In this document: positions 27,229 to 36,600 of the stretch, piece by piece
Numbering within the stretch: position 1 is the stretch's first letter
Layout of the letters: every line of letters starts with the position of its first letter
Assembly: GCF_042679605.1 (NCBI RefSeq)
Contig: NZ_JBHTMU010000011.1
Coordinates: forward strand, 1-64,000
Reading direction: 5' to 3'
From: Litorisediminicola beolgyonensis
GTDB taxonomy: Bacteria > Pseudomonadota > Alphaproteobacteria > Rhodobacterales > Rhodobacteraceae
DNA: 64,000 nucleotides
Translations under genes and position numbers: made by a program
Notes under the pieces: model-generated
Told to the model about the DNA's origin: nothing
Seen by the model: only the letters and a program-made list of their open reading frames with translations
Database searches by the model: none

Positions 27229-29781
27229 GTGAAGGATGCCAGCCCGCAGACGATCTATCTCAAGGATTACAAACCGTTCGGATACGTTGTTGAAAGCGTC
27301 GCGCTGGTGTTCGATCTTCACCCGACGGCGACGCGGGTGACCTCGACGATCCGCTTCGCGCCCAATCCCGAGGCGACGGACCGGACCTTTTTCCTGGACG
27401 GGGAAGAGCTGACCCTGATCTCCTGCGCCATCGACGGCCAGCCCGTGACTCCGGAATTGAGCGAGACCGGGTTGCGGCTGGACGCGCCCGATGCGCCCTT
27501 CACCTTCGAGGCCGAGGTCGAGATCTCGCCCGAGACCAACACCGCGCTCGAGGGGCTCTACATGTCGAACGGCATGTATTGCACGCAATGCGAGGCCGAG
27601 GGCTTCCGCAAGATCACCTACTATCCCGACCGCCCCGACGTGATGGCGGTCTTCGACGTCACCATCCGTGGCCCTCTCCCGGTGAAGCTGTCGAACGGCA
27701 ACCCGCTCGAGGCGCCCGAGGGCCAGGCGCGCTGGCACGATCCCTGGCCGAAACCGGCCTATCTCTTCGCGCTGGTCTCGGGCGATCTGGTGGCACATGC
27801 GGATCGCTTCACAACGCGGTCGGGCCGGGAGGTGGAATTGAACCTCTGGGTTCGGCCCGGCGACGAGGGCAAATGCGCCTTCGGGATGGAGGCGCTGAAA
27901 CGCTCGATGCGCTGGGACGAGGATGTCTACGGGCGCGAGTACGATCTGGACATCTTCAACATCGTCGCGGTCGATGACTTCAATATGGGCGCGATGGAGA
28001 ACAAGGGGTTGAACATTTTCAACTCCGCCGCCGTGCTCGCCTCGCCCGAGACCTCGACCGACGCGAATTTCGAGCGCATCGAGGCGATCATCGCGCATGA
28101 GTATTTCCACAACTGGACCGGCAACCGGATCACCTGCCGCGACTGGTTCCAGCTCTGTCTGAAGGAAGGGCTGACGGTGTTCCGCGACAGCCAGTTCACC
28201 TCGGACATGCGCTCGGCCCCGGTGAAGCGGATCGGCGACGTGATCGACCTGCGCGCGCGCCAGTTCCCTGAGGATCAGGGCCCGCTCAGCCACCCCGTGC
28301 GGCCCGAGAGCTTCCAGGAGATCAACAATTTCTATACCGCGACCGTCTACGAGAAAGGCGCCGAGGTGATCGGGATGCTGAAGCGTCTCGTCGGCGATGC
28401 CGCCTATGCCGAGGCGCTCGATCTCTATTTCGACCGGCATGACGGTCAGGCCTGCACGATCGAGGACTGGCTCAAGGTGTTCGAGGATGTCACCGGGCGC
28501 GACCTGTCCCAATTCAAGCGCTGGTATTCGCAATCCGGAACGCCGCGCCTCAAGGTGGACGAGACCTTCGAGAACGGCACCTACCGTCTGACCTTCACCC
28601 AGGAAACGCCCCCCACCCCCGACCAGGACGAGAAGCTCCCGCAGGTGCTGCCGATCGCGGTCGGGCTTATCGGTCCGAACGGGCACGAGGTGCTGCCGAC
28701 CACGCTTCTGGAGATGACCGAAGCGACGCAGAGCTTCGAGTTCCCCAACATGGCGACGCGGCCCGTGCCCTCGATCCTGCGCGGGTTCTCGGCCCCGGTG
28801 GTCCTCGAGCGCGAGACGAGCCGCGAGGAGCGGATCTTCCTCCTCGATCACGACAGCGACCCGTTCAACCGCTGGGAAGCCAATCGCGCGCTGGCGCAGA
28901 GCTCGCTTCTGACGATGATCACCGATCCGAACGAAGGGCCCGACCGGAGCTGGCTGACGGCGCTTCTGGGGGTCATCCGGGACCCGGCGCTCGATCCCGC
29001 CTATCGCGCGCTGCTTCTGAACCTGCCCTCGCAGTCGGAACTGGCGCAGGCGCTCCACGAGCGTGGCGTCACGCCGGACCCCGACCTGATCTGGTCGGCG
29101 GTCGAGGAGCATCGCAACGCGCGCGCCGAGCTCTGGCAGGCGCAGCTTCCCGCGCTCGCCGCCGAGACCCGGGTCGACGCGCCCTTCAGCCCGGATGCCG
29201 AGCAGGCCGGCAAACGCGCGCTCGGCGCGGCGGTTCTGGCCATGCAGAGCCGCTTTGACGGCGGCACGGCGGCGCGGGCGGTCTATGCCTCGGCGGACAA
29301 CATGACGCTGCAGCTCTCGGCGCTGACCTGCCTGATCACGGCTGGCGTCGCAGAGGACGCGCTCGCCGCGTTCGAGGACCAGTGGCGGCACGACCGGTTG
29401 GTGATGGACAAATGGTTCGGCGTGCAGATCGCCTATGCCCCGCCCCAGCACGCGCCGGAGCGCGCCGCCGAGTTGACCGAACACCCGGGCTTCGACTGGA
29501 AGAACCCCAACCGCTTCCGCGCGGTCTTCGGCGCGCTCGTGGCCAACCACGCGGCTTTCCATCGCGGCGACGGGGCGAGCTACGATCTTCTGGCCGATTG
29601 GCTGATCCGGCTCGATGCGAAGAACCCCCAGACGGCGGCGCGCATGTGCTCGGCCTTCCAGACCTGGCGGCGCTACGATTCCCAAAGGCAGGAGAAAATC
29701 CGCGCCGCGATGGAGCGGATCGCGGCGACCGACGGCCTCAGCCGCGACGTGACCGAGATGGTGACGCGGCTTCTGGGCTGA
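27229..29781 (+). CDS. pepN: Aminopeptidase N (M1 family)
   Basis: Zinc metallopeptidase that removes N-terminal residues from peptides in the cytoplasm. The 850 residues match the proteobacterial PepN length. The substrate-recognition GAMEN motif is at 254-258. The zinc site HEYFH is at 290-294 in IAHEYFHNWTGNRITCRDWF, with the third ligand glutamate in the following LKEGLTVFRD. The DUF3458 Ig-like and C-terminal ARM-type domains follow from about residue 440. Translation starts at GTG (27229) with a very good AGGAGG 7 bases upstream. It stands as a single gene. Confidence 0.96.
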   Translation: MKDASPQTIYLKDYKPFGYVVESVALVFDLHPTATRVTSTIRFAPNPEATDRTFFLDGEELTLISCAIDGQPVTPELSETGLRLDAPDAPFTFEAEVEISPETNTALEGLYMSNGMYCTQCEAEGFRKITYYPDRPDVMAVFDVTIRGPLPVKLSNGNPLEAPEGQARWHDPWPKPAYLFALVSGDLVAHADRFTTRSGREVELNLWVRPGDEGKCAFGMEALKRSMRWDEDVYGREYDLDIFNIVAVDDFNMGAMENKGLNIFNSAAVLASPETSTDANFERIEAIIAHEYFHNWTGNRITCRDWFQLCLKEGLTVFRDSQFTSDMRSAPVKRIGDVIDLRARQFPEDQGPLSHPVRPESFQEINNFYTATVYEKGAEVIGMLKRLVGDAAYAEALDLYFDRHDGQACTIEDWLKVFEDVTGRDLSQFKRWYSQSGTPRLKVDETFENGTYRLTFTQETPPTPDQDEKLPQVLPIAVGLIGPNGHEVLPTTLLEMTEATQSFEFPNMATRPVPSILRGFSAPVVLERETSREERIFLLDHDSDPFNRWEANRALAQSSLLTMITDPNEGPDRSWLTALLGVIRDPALDPAYRALLLNLPSQSELAQALHERGVTPDPDLIWSAVEEHRNARAELWQAQLPALAAETRVDAPFSPDAEQAGKRALGAAVLAMQSRFDGGTAARAVYASADNMTLQLSALTCLITAGVAEDALAAFEDQWRHDRLVMDKWFGVQIAYAPPQHAPERAAELTEHPGFDWKNPNRFRAVFGALVANHAAFHRGDGASYDLLADWLIRLDAKNPQTAARMCSAFQTWRRYDSQRQEKIRAAMERIAATDGLSRDVTEMVTRLLG

Positions 29782-29958
29782 ACGCCCGATGCGGAAAATC
29801 GGGAACCAAGGCGCAGTTTCAGGCGTTAATTCAAGCTACTGTCGCGCGCCGGGTTCGGCGCACGACCGCCACAAGCGGCCCCTCGGGGCACTTCCCTTTG
29901 CGTCACGGCCATGTCATCTGGCATGACTAGGACGGAGCCACTGTCAGAGAGCCCGCGC

Positions 29959-30834
29959 ATGAAGGACCGCATCGACCCGCTGATCGAGGAACGCGCCCCC
30001 TGGCTCTTCGCCGGTCGGCCCGGCACCCGCTACGCCCGCGCCGCGCTGAACGCGATGCTCGGATACGAGCGCACGCTCGAGATCGGGCGCCAGGTCGAGC
30101 CGCTTCCCTCGGCCGAGCTGATGCGGACCATGGCGGACATGCTGGCGCGCGACGTGCGCGCGACGGGGCTCGAGAACATCCCGCGCCAAGGTCCGGCGCT
30201 GGTGGTCTGCAACCATCCGACCGGCATCGCCGACGGGATCATGCTGTTCCACTTGCTGCACGAGATCCGGCCCGACCTCTACTTCTTCGCCAATCACGAC
30301 ATCCTGCGCGTGCTGCCGCAGATGCATGACATGATCGCTCCGGTCGAATGGCGGCAGGAAAAGCGCAGCCACGGCAAGACGCGCGAGACGATGGCCTATA
30401 CCCGCCAGGCGGTCGAGGACGGACGTCTCGGGATCATCTTCCCGTCGGGGCGGCTCGCGAAACGCCGCGGCCTGAGCCTGCATGAGCGGCCGTGGATGGC
30501 CTCGGCGGCGATGATCGCGCGGAAATACGATCTGCCGGTGATCCCGCTCAATATCCGGGCGCGGAACTCGGTGCTCTTCTACCTCTTCGATTTCCTGCAC
30601 GCGACGCTCCGGGACATCACGCTCTTCCACGAGATGCTGAACAAGGGGCGCCAGCCCTATCGCATCACCGTGGGCGAGCCGATCTCGGCCAAGGCGCTGC
30701 CGCAGAAATCCGATGACGGGATCGAGATGCTGCGCCGCGCGACGCTGGCCCTGGGCGGTCGGAAGGCTCCGGCGGTGTCGCTGCTCGATGCCTCGCGCCG
30801 CCCATCCTGGCTCAAATCCACCAAGACCGTCTGA
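29959..30834 (+). CDS. Lysophospholipid acyltransferase family protein
   Basis: An acyltransferase of the PlsC/LPLAT superfamily, 291 residues, that would transfer an acyl chain to a lysolipid or related acceptor at the inner membrane. The catalytic motif reads NHPTGIADG, an H-x5-D spacing seen in the hemolysin-like LPLAT branch rather than the H-x4-D of PlsC. A second block FPSGRLAKRRGLSLHERPWM contains the usual glycine/arginine motif. The start is uncertain: ATG codons at 29911, 29923 and 29959 are in frame, and 29959 has the best purine-rich stretch before it. The acceptor (phosphatidic acid, ornithine lipid or other) is not resolved. Confidence 0.78.
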   Translation: MKDRIDPLIEERAPWLFAGRPGTRYARAALNAMLGYERTLEIGRQVEPLPSAELMRTMADMLARDVRATGLENIPRQGPALVVCNHPTGIADGIMLFHLLHEIRPDLYFFANHDILRVLPQMHDMIAPVEWRQEKRSHGKTRETMAYTRQAVEDGRLGIIFPSGRLAKRRGLSLHERPWMASAAMIARKYDLPVIPLNIRARNSVLFYLFDFLHATLRDITLFHEMLNKGRQPYRITVGEPISAKALPQKSDDGIEMLRRATLALGGRKAPAVSLLDASRRPSWLKSTKTV

Positions 30835-30846
30835 CCAAGGGCGCGC

Positions 30847-31635
30847 TCAGCCCTCTTCGGTGATGATCTCGCTGACCTCCGGCTGCGCCGGGATGAGGTC
30901 CTTGAGCGCATCGGCAGGCGGAACGAACGGATGCGCCCGCGCCACCGGGCGCAGGCCCGACGGCAGCCGTTTGCAGAACGGCTGGTCCTGGACATAGGCC
31001 AGCATGTCTCCCCGCTTGCGCCGGTTGTGGAACGGGCCCCAGTCGGCGGCGACACCGCGCATGCCGCGGCTGATGACGCCGTCGCGGCGCACCGTCTTCG
31101 ACATGATCCTGAGACCGCAGGCGATATTCGCCGCCCCGCTCTTCAGCGCGTCGCCGGTGCGGGCGCGGCAACCGTAGCTGCGCGCGGTCGAGGGCAGGAT
31201 CTGCAAGAGCCCGTACCAGCGCCCGCCGCCGCCCACGACGGTGGGGCGGAAGGTGCTCTCATGCTTGGCGAGCGAGGAGATCAGCGCGATCCAGAACGCC
31301 TCGCGCCCGCTGCGGTCGGCCGAGCGGTACCCGGGGCACCAGGAATCGATATCCGCGGGCACGAAATCGGTCAGCGGACTGGCATGGGCGCGGAGCGCCG
31401 CGACCGCCGCCTGCGACCAGGCCATGCCCCGCCCGCCGGTGCCCCAGCGGCCCTCGGGGATGATCAGGTCGCGCGCCTCGGGCCGGAGCGACGCCGAGAC
31501 GGCAAGCCGCGAGACCCGCGCCTCGGGATTGATCGACACCGACCGGACCGGGTCCTGGGCAGGGTCGTGGGTCGCGGCATGGACCGGCAGGGCCAGTCCA
31601 AGGGCAAGCGTGATCGGCAGCAGGAGCGAGCGCAT
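30847..31635 (-). CDS. Exported lytic transglycosylase (SLT domain)
   Basis: A 262-residue periplasmic peptidoglycan-cleaving enzyme. Residues 1-20 (MRSLLLPITLALGLALPVHA) form a signal peptide, which supports the ATG at 31635 over the longer frame to 31695. The SLT core has the catalytic glutamate in AKHESTF, GRWYGLLQILPSTARSYGC and IACGLRIMS. Four cysteines in the mature part suggest disulfides. The gene is convergent with the acyltransferase gene, with only 12 bases between stops. A second unrelated SLT protein lies at 57155. Confidence 0.85.
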   Translation of the reverse strand: MRSLLLPITLALGLALPVHAATHDPAQDPVRSVSINPEARVSRLAVSASLRPEARDLIIPEGRWGTGGRGMAWSQAAVAALRAHASPLTDFVPADIDSWCPGYRSADRSGREAFWIALISSLAKHESTFRPTVVGGGGRWYGLLQILPSTARSYGCRARTGDALKSGAANIACGLRIMSKTVRRDGVISRGMRGVAADWGPFHNRRKRGDMLAYVQDQPFCKRLPSGLRPVARAHPFVPPADALKDLIPAQPEVSEIITEEG

Positions 31636-31832
31636 GACGGACAGAGTGCCGCAGAGCGGGCCTTTTTGGCAAGCGCGCAGCGCGTCGCCGGGCAAAACGC
31701 TGCTCCGGACGGGGCCGTGATCGGCGGATATTTACCGGTCGTTAACGCCGTGGGCGGCCCGCCTGACAAAGGTCCCGAGGCGGCACCGATTGCGCCTCAA
31801 ATGCGCCAGAAAACCGCATGATCTTCTAAACC

Positions 31833-33068
31833 ATGTTCACGCCCTCCTCCTCCTCCGCTCCCGACAGCGCCGAGACCGAGAAATTCTCGGCCCGGCTCTT
31901 TGCCGCCAGCCGCCACGCGGTGCGCGCCGCGTCCCTGGTCGGCCCCGCGATCGAGAACATCTCGATCCCGGTCTGCACGCTCAGCCGCGACGCCTCGCTC
32001 GGGGGATCGCTGACCAACCAGGGCCGCCATCTTGCGCGCCAGGAGGCGTGGGAAGAGTTCTGCACCCTGATCCGCCGGAGCGACGCGAGCCGCGCAACAA
32101 CGCCCTCGGGCCGGTCCGTCGCGGGGTTCCTGGCCGAAGGGGCCGCCGCGGACGCGGTGGGACAGGCCGGTGAACGCGCCGCCGCGGGCGATGCTGCGGG
32201 CGCCTGGTCGGCGCTCGAGGATCTGACCTACACGATCGACACCTTCCCCGGCGAATACCCGGTGGTGCTCGTCGCCGCGCAGGCGCATCTGGAAATCGCG
32301 CGTCTCTGGCTCGGCGATCCCGATCGGCGCCTCTCGCCCGCGCGCCGGGCCGCGGCCGCCGCGCATCTGGGCGCCGCGCGCCGCTTTGCCGAACGCTTCG
32401 ATCCGATCGAGGCCGATTCGCCCGCGCTGGCGGAGCTGCGCTGCAATCTCCTGTCCGCCTCGCGCTCGCCCGCCGCGCGCGTGGCCGACGATTACGAGGA
32501 CCTGATCGACCTCGATCCGCGCAACCCGCGCCATCCCCGTGCCCTGGGCCGCGCCCTCCTGCCCCGCCATTTCGGCAGCTACGGTGCGCTCGAGACGCAG
32601 GCCCGGCGGACCGCCCACCGCACCACCGATATCTGGGGCGCTGGCGCCTATGCCTGGACCTATCTCGACGCGCTCGCCGAAGACGAGGAATGCTTCCGCG
32701 TCGTCGATGCCGAGTTCTTCATCGAAGGCTTGCACGACATTCTCGACCGCTCCTCCGAGCAATACCTGGTCAATCTCCTGGCCGCGCGCACGGCGCCGCC
32801 CGCCCGGCGGCTCGGCCGTCAGGACACGGCGCGCGCGCGCATCCTCGATGCCTTCGACTGGATCGTGCGCGACCACCTGCGCGAGCTGCAGCCCTCGGCC
32901 TGGGTCGAGGCCGCGACCGCCACAGGGCGCCGTCCCTCGCCGGCGCCGGAGCGCTTCGGCGAAAGCTCGGCCTTCCGGGCCTTGCGCCGTCACTTCGCCG
33001 CCGACCTCGCCGCGGGCCGCAAGCTCAGTTTCGACGCGTCCGGCTGCAGGCTACTCGCCGCGGGCTGA
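31833..33068 (+). CDS. Unrecognised 411-residue alpha-helical protein
   Basis: I do not recognise a family. The protein is alanine- and arginine-rich, with many predicted helices and stretches of TPR-like character: SALEDLTYTIDTFPGEYPVV, then AARRFAERFDPIEADS, then DDYEDLIDLDPRNPRHPRAL. Two conserved-looking blocks are LPRHFGSYGALETQARRTAH and WGAGAYAWTYLDALAEDEEC. There is no signal peptide or membrane helix. Its frame has the sharp third-position G/C bias of its neighbours, unlike the opposite-strand frame. It ends 71 bases before gatB and may share a transcript with it. A scaffold or regulatory role is only a guess. Confidence 0.6.
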   Translation: MFTPSSSSAPDSAETEKFSARLFAASRHAVRAASLVGPAIENISIPVCTLSRDASLGGSLTNQGRHLARQEAWEEFCTLIRRSDASRATTPSGRSVAGFLAEGAAADAVGQAGERAAAGDAAGAWSALEDLTYTIDTFPGEYPVVLVAAQAHLEIARLWLGDPDRRLSPARRAAAAAHLGAARRFAERFDPIEADSPALAELRCNLLSASRSPAARVADDYEDLIDLDPRNPRHPRALGRALLPRHFGSYGALETQARRTAHRTTDIWGAGAYAWTYLDALAEDEECFRVVDAEFFIEGLHDILDRSSEQYLVNLLAARTAPPARRLGRQDTARARILDAFDWIVRDHLRELQPSAWVEAATATGRRPSPAPERFGESSAFRALRRHFAADLAAGRKLSFDASGCRLLAAG

Positions 33069-33139
33069 CCCCTCCCCTTGCCCCGCTCGGGGCGCTGGCC
33101 TATGACCGTGCCCGACCCTCCGGGACAAGGACATATGGC

Positions 33140-34654
33140 ATGCTGGATCTGAGCTTCGAGCCCCCCAAGCCCAAGGTAATCTCGGGCGCGAAATACGAAT
33201 GGGAGCTGGTCATCGGCATGGAGATCCATGCCCAGGTCGCAAGCCAGGCCAAGCTCTTTTCCGGCGCCTCGACGAAGTTCGGCGCCGAGCCCAACTCGAA
33301 CGTCTCCTTCGTCGACGCGGCCATGCCGGGCATGCTGCCGGTGATCAACGAATATTGCATCGAACAGGCAGTGCGCACCGGGCTCGGGCTCAAGGCGCAG
33401 ATCAATCTGGTCTCGGCCTTCGACCGCAAAAACTACTTCTACCCCGACCTGCCGCAGGGCTACCAGATCAGCCAGCTCTACCATCCGCTCGTCGGCGAGG
33501 GCGAGGTGATCGTGGACATGGAGCCGGGGATCGCGCGCAAGGTCCGGATCGAGCGCATCCATGTCGAACAGGACGCGGGCAAGTCGATCCACGACATGGA
33601 CCCGGCGATGAGCTTCGTGGACCTCAACCGCACCGGCGTCGCGCTGATGGAGATCGTGTCGCGCCCCGATATCCGCGGTCCCGAGGAGGCCGCGGCCTAT
33701 GTCGCCAAGCTGCGCCAGATCCTGCGCTATCTCGGCACCTGCGACGGCAACATGCAGAACGGCAACCTGCGCGCGGATGTGAACGTGTCGGTCTGCCGCC
33801 CCGGCGCCTACGAGAAATACCAGGAAACGCAGGATTTCGGCCATCTCGGCACCCGCTGCGAGATCAAGAACATGAACTCCATGCGGTTCATCCAGCAGGC
33901 CATCGATCACGAGGCGCGCCGCCAGATCGGCATCCTCGAGGCCGGTGGCGAGGTGGTGCAGGAGACCCGGCTCTACGATCCCGACAAGGGCGAGACGCGG
34001 TCGATGCGGTCCAAGGAAGAGGCGCATGATTACCGCTACTTCCCCTGCCCCGACCTCCTGCCCCTGGAGATCGAACAGGCCTGGGTCGACGAGATCGCGG
34101 CCTCGCTTCCGGAGCTTCCGGACGCCAAGAAGGCGCGGTTCGTGACCGAGTTCGGCCTCAGCGAATACGACGCGGGCGTGTTGACCGCCGACACCCAGAA
34201 CGCCGCCTATTTCGAGGCAGTCGCGGGCCAGGCGGGCGACGGCAAGATGGCCGCGAACTGGGTCATCAACGAGCTCTTCGGCCGCCTGAAAAAGGACGAC
34301 CGCGAGATCGGCGACAGCCCTGTCAGCCCCGAGCAGCTGGCGGGCATCGTCAAGCTGATCAAGTCGGGCGACATCTCGGGCAAGATCGCCAAGGACGTCT
34401 TCGAGATCGTCTATTCCGAAGGCGGCGACCCGGCGCAGATCGTCGAGGACAAGGGCCTGAAGCAGGTCACCGATACCGGCGCCATCGAGGCCGCGGTGGA
34501 CGAAGTGATCGCCGCCAACCCGGCGCAGGTCGAGAAGGCCAAGGCCAACCCGAAGCTCGCGGGCTGGTTCGTGGGCCAGGTGATGAAGGCGACTGGCGGC
34601 AAGGCCAACCCCAAGGCCGTGAACGACCTGGTGGCCCAGAAGCTCGGATTGTGA
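33140..34654 (+). CDS. gatB: Asp/Glu-tRNA amidotransferase subunit B
   Basis: GatB is the kinase/tRNA-binding subunit of the GatCAB complex, which converts Glu-tRNA(Gln) and Asp-tRNA(Asn) to the correctly amidated forms in the cytoplasm. The 504 residues match the family. Motifs include ELVIGMEIHAQV near residue 28, RKNYFYPDLPQGYQISQ near 95, HVEQDAGKSIHD near 138 and the C-terminal YqeY-like tail domain. The ATG at 33140 has AAGGA upstream; the frame continues upstream only as a shadow of the preceding gene. gatA and gatC are not in the window, so the complex is encoded at dispersed sites. Confidence 0.96.
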   Translation: MLDLSFEPPKPKVISGAKYEWELVIGMEIHAQVASQAKLFSGASTKFGAEPNSNVSFVDAAMPGMLPVINEYCIEQAVRTGLGLKAQINLVSAFDRKNYFYPDLPQGYQISQLYHPLVGEGEVIVDMEPGIARKVRIERIHVEQDAGKSIHDMDPAMSFVDLNRTGVALMEIVSRPDIRGPEEAAAYVAKLRQILRYLGTCDGNMQNGNLRADVNVSVCRPGAYEKYQETQDFGHLGTRCEIKNMNSMRFIQQAIDHEARRQIGILEAGGEVVQETRLYDPDKGETRSMRSKEEAHDYRYFPCPDLLPLEIEQAWVDEIAASLPELPDAKKARFVTEFGLSEYDAGVLTADTQNAAYFEAVAGQAGDGKMAANWVINELFGRLKKDDREIGDSPVSPEQLAGIVKLIKSGDISGKIAKDVFEIVYSEGGDPAQIVEDKGLKQVTDTGAIEAAVDEVIAANPAQVEKAKANPKLAGWFVGQVMKATGGKANPKAVNDLVAQKLGL

Positions 34655-34771
34655 GCTTTTCCGACGCGCCCGGATGACCTCCGGGCGCGTCGGACGGCAT
34701 AAACCCTCGCGCCCTCCGCCCCGATCCGTTAACCATTTGCCTGAGACTGTGGGCAACGTGGCGCGGATGCG

Positions 34772-35455
34772 ATGGCGTCTTACGAGTACAAGGTTCTGCC
34801 AGCGCCCGCGAAGGGCGAGAAGGCCAAGGGCGTGCGCGGCGCCGAGGGCCGCTTCGCCTTCGCCATCGAGCATCTCATGAACGACATGGCGTCCGAGGGC
34901 TGGGAGTATCTCCGCGCCGAGACGCTGCCATCCGAGGAACGCTCGGGCCTGACCTCCTCGATCACCGTCTGGCGCACGGTCCTCGTGTTTCGCCGCGCCA
35001 AGGCGGGGTCTTTGTCGGAGTTCGAGCCGCGGCTTCTCGCGGCCCCCGAGCGCGGGTCGGGACGCACCGCTGCGGTCGGGGCCGCTGCGCCTGTGCGCGA
35101 CGCATCACCGGATGACGCACCCGCCGAGCCTGCGCCATCGTTTCTGAAAACGTCGTCTGATTCCGCCAAAGACGTCGATGACGAGGACGCCGCTGCCGGA
35201 TCCGATGCCCCTTCGTCCACACCGACCGAGGAAAGCTCCGACGGCGAGGCCGATCAAACGCCTGATCCGGACGACCAAGCACCATCCCTCCAGTCCTCGG
35301 ACGACGGCCCCCCGGAAGAGAGGACGCCCGACGAGAGCCCCGCTCCGCGCAGCGCAGGCGACAATGGCGTCGAAGGGACAGAGCTGGTGCGAGACCTCTC
35401 GAGCATCCTCAAGGCCCGCGCCGCGGCCCGGAAGGACAGCGCGGCGGGGCAATAA
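34772..35455 (+). CDS. DUF4177 domain protein with long acidic disordered tail
   Basis: A 227-residue protein. Residues 1-75 form a DUF4177 domain (MASYEYKVLPAPAKGEKAKG, then NDMASEGWEYLRAETLP and ITVWRTVLVFRR). The remainder, about residues 95-205, is low complexity and rich in Asp, Glu, Pro and Ser, ending in a short helix (ELVRDLSSILKARAAARK). DUF4177 proteins have no established function. It lies 117 bases after gatB on the same strand and is convergent with a small secreted-protein gene whose stop is only 5 bases away. Confidence 0.75.
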   Translation: MASYEYKVLPAPAKGEKAKGVRGAEGRFAFAIEHLMNDMASEGWEYLRAETLPSEERSGLTSSITVWRTVLVFRRAKAGSLSEFEPRLLAAPERGSGRTAAVGAAAPVRDASPDDAPAEPAPSFLKTSSDSAKDVDDEDAAAGSDAPSSTPTEESSDGEADQTPDPDDQAPSLQSSDDGPPEERTPDESPAPRSAGDNGVEGTELVRDLSSILKARAAARKDSAAGQ

Positions 35456-35460
35456 GCGGA

Positions 35461-35748
35461 TTACCAGAAGACCCCTGTATAAATGGCGGTGCCAAGGGTC
35501 TCATCCGGCGCGATGACCTCGGCCCCGATATCGATCAGCTCTTTCGCTGGACCTCCGCCTGCAGAAAGGCGCCCGCGCGTGTTGTTCTCGCCCAGACCGG
35601 AGAATGTTGCCCCGAAAACGAGCATCCCCAGCCCACCCGGAACGGCCTGAAGCGGTACCTGTGGCAGCGGTTCGGCGCTTTGGGCATGTGCAGCCAAGGG
35701 CAGCGCCAACACGAACACGCTGCTGACGGCGCGAGACAATATCTTCAT
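35461..35748 (-). CDS. Small exported protein, unknown function
   Basis: A 95-residue protein with a clear signal peptide (MKILSRAVSSVFVLALPLAAHAQ, cleavage after AHA). The mature part is about 73 residues, glycine-rich, with no cysteine and no recognised domain. Its C-terminal half ends in VIAPDETLGTAIYTG. A similar pattern (VIATDDTIDTGGPV) occurs at the end of the next small secreted protein upstream, which may be a distant paralogue. Both are on the minus strand, 86 bases apart. Confidence 0.6.
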   Translation of the reverse strand: MKILSRAVSSVFVLALPLAAHAQSAEPLPQVPLQAVPGGLGMLVFGATFSGLGENNTRGRLSAGGGPAKELIDIGAEVIAPDETLGTAIYTGVFW

Positions 35749-35834
35749 TTCAAATACCTCAAAAAGACCACGCCCAAATGGCGTAGTCTCGTCTTACGCG
35801 CCGTCATCGACGCCTGGCAAGGAACGCGACCGGC

Positions 35835-36119
35835 TTAGCGGGCGACAGTCGTGACCGGCCCGCCGGTGTCGATGGTGTCGTCGGTGGCGATCACGTTGGT
35901 GAAGAGACGCCCCAGGACGCTTTGGGCCACCGGAGAGCGGGCCGAGATGATGCCGTTGGTGACGCCTTTGCCGGGCTTGTCGCCCTCGGGGCCGAAGCCT
36001 CCGAAGCCCTTGCCGCCCTGAAGCGCCAGAATCGGCAGCTTTTCGAGCTTGGGGCCTGCGAGGGCCGGGGTGGTGGTGAGTGCGAGCCCGAAAAGGGCGA
36101 AAACAGCAATCCGTCTCAT
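35835..36119 (-). CDS. Small exported protein, unknown function, possible paralogue of its neighbour
   Basis: A 94-residue protein beginning MRRIAVFALFGLALTTTPAL, a signal peptide with cleavage after ALA. The ATG at 36119 is supported by AGGAGAG about 5 bases upstream; the longer frame to 36203 is not. The mature part has a glycine-rich segment (GGKGFGGFGPEG) followed by VTNGIISARSPVAQSVLG. No domain is recognised. It precedes the 95-residue secreted protein on the same strand and shares its size, signal and the VIA-D-T pattern near the end. Confidence 0.6.
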   Translation of the reverse strand: MRRIAVFALFGLALTTTPALAGPKLEKLPILALQGGKGFGGFGPEGDKPGKGVTNGIISARSPVAQSVLGRLFTNVIATDDTIDTGGPVTTVAR

Positions 36120-36268
36120 GAAAACTCTCCTGTCGCGAAATATCTCAGCGGGCCGTTCAACCCCTGCACGCACAATGAGGCACGAGCGCGGAATCAAGAT
36201 CAAGCCCGCAGCGATCCGCGCGCCGCGGCTTGGCCGATTTCCGCAGGGTTTGCCGCTGGACTGCGCGA

Positions 36269-36526
36269 TCAGGTGCCGAGATCGAGAGACAGGGCGTGGA
36301 TCTCGCCCATGAGGTCGCGGCCCAACGCATCGTGAACGGCGCGGTGGCGGGCGATCCGGGACAACCCCTCGAATCGCGGCGACCGGATCACCACATGGAA
36401 ATGGCTCTCGCCCCCCTCCTGATAGCCGGCATGGCCGCGGTGACGTTCGCTTTCGTCGGCAACCTCGAGCCGGCTGGGTTGGAAAACTGCGTGCAAAGCG
36501 GCCTCGATCCGATCTGTCCGGGACAT
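36269..36526 (-). CDS. bolA: BolA family protein
   Basis: An 85-residue BolA-type protein. These small proteins pair with monothiol glutaredoxins around a 2Fe-2S cluster and influence iron handling, or act as stress regulators. The pattern is SRLEVADESERHRGHAG, then GGESHFHVVIRSPRFEGLSR, with the conserved histidine of the FHV motif and the RHRAVHDAL helix. The ATG at 36526 has GGGGGAGG upstream. It is divergent from the DnaJ-like gene with 74 bases between starts, a pairing commonly seen in Rhodobacterales. No glutaredoxin gene is adjacent. Confidence 0.9.
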   Translation of the reverse strand: MSRTDRIEAALHAVFQPSRLEVADESERHRGHAGYQEGGESHFHVVIRSPRFEGLSRIARHRAVHDALGRDLMGEIHALSLDLGT

Positions 36527-36600
36527 TTTTCTGAGCCTCCCCCTACCCTCTTCCGAGGGATTGTCTAAACTCTCACGTCCGAGTCGAAAAGGTGTTCCCA

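Noticed and set aside
27082..29685. An 867-codon minus-strand open frame opposite pepN
   Set aside because: It is an antisense shadow of aminopeptidase N, which has intact zinc and GAMEN motifs on the plus strand.
31797..32993. A 398-codon minus-strand alternative to the unrecognised 411-residue gene
   Set aside because: The plus-strand frame has the expected third-position G/C bias and plausible helices; the minus frame is Gly/Arg-rich without pattern.
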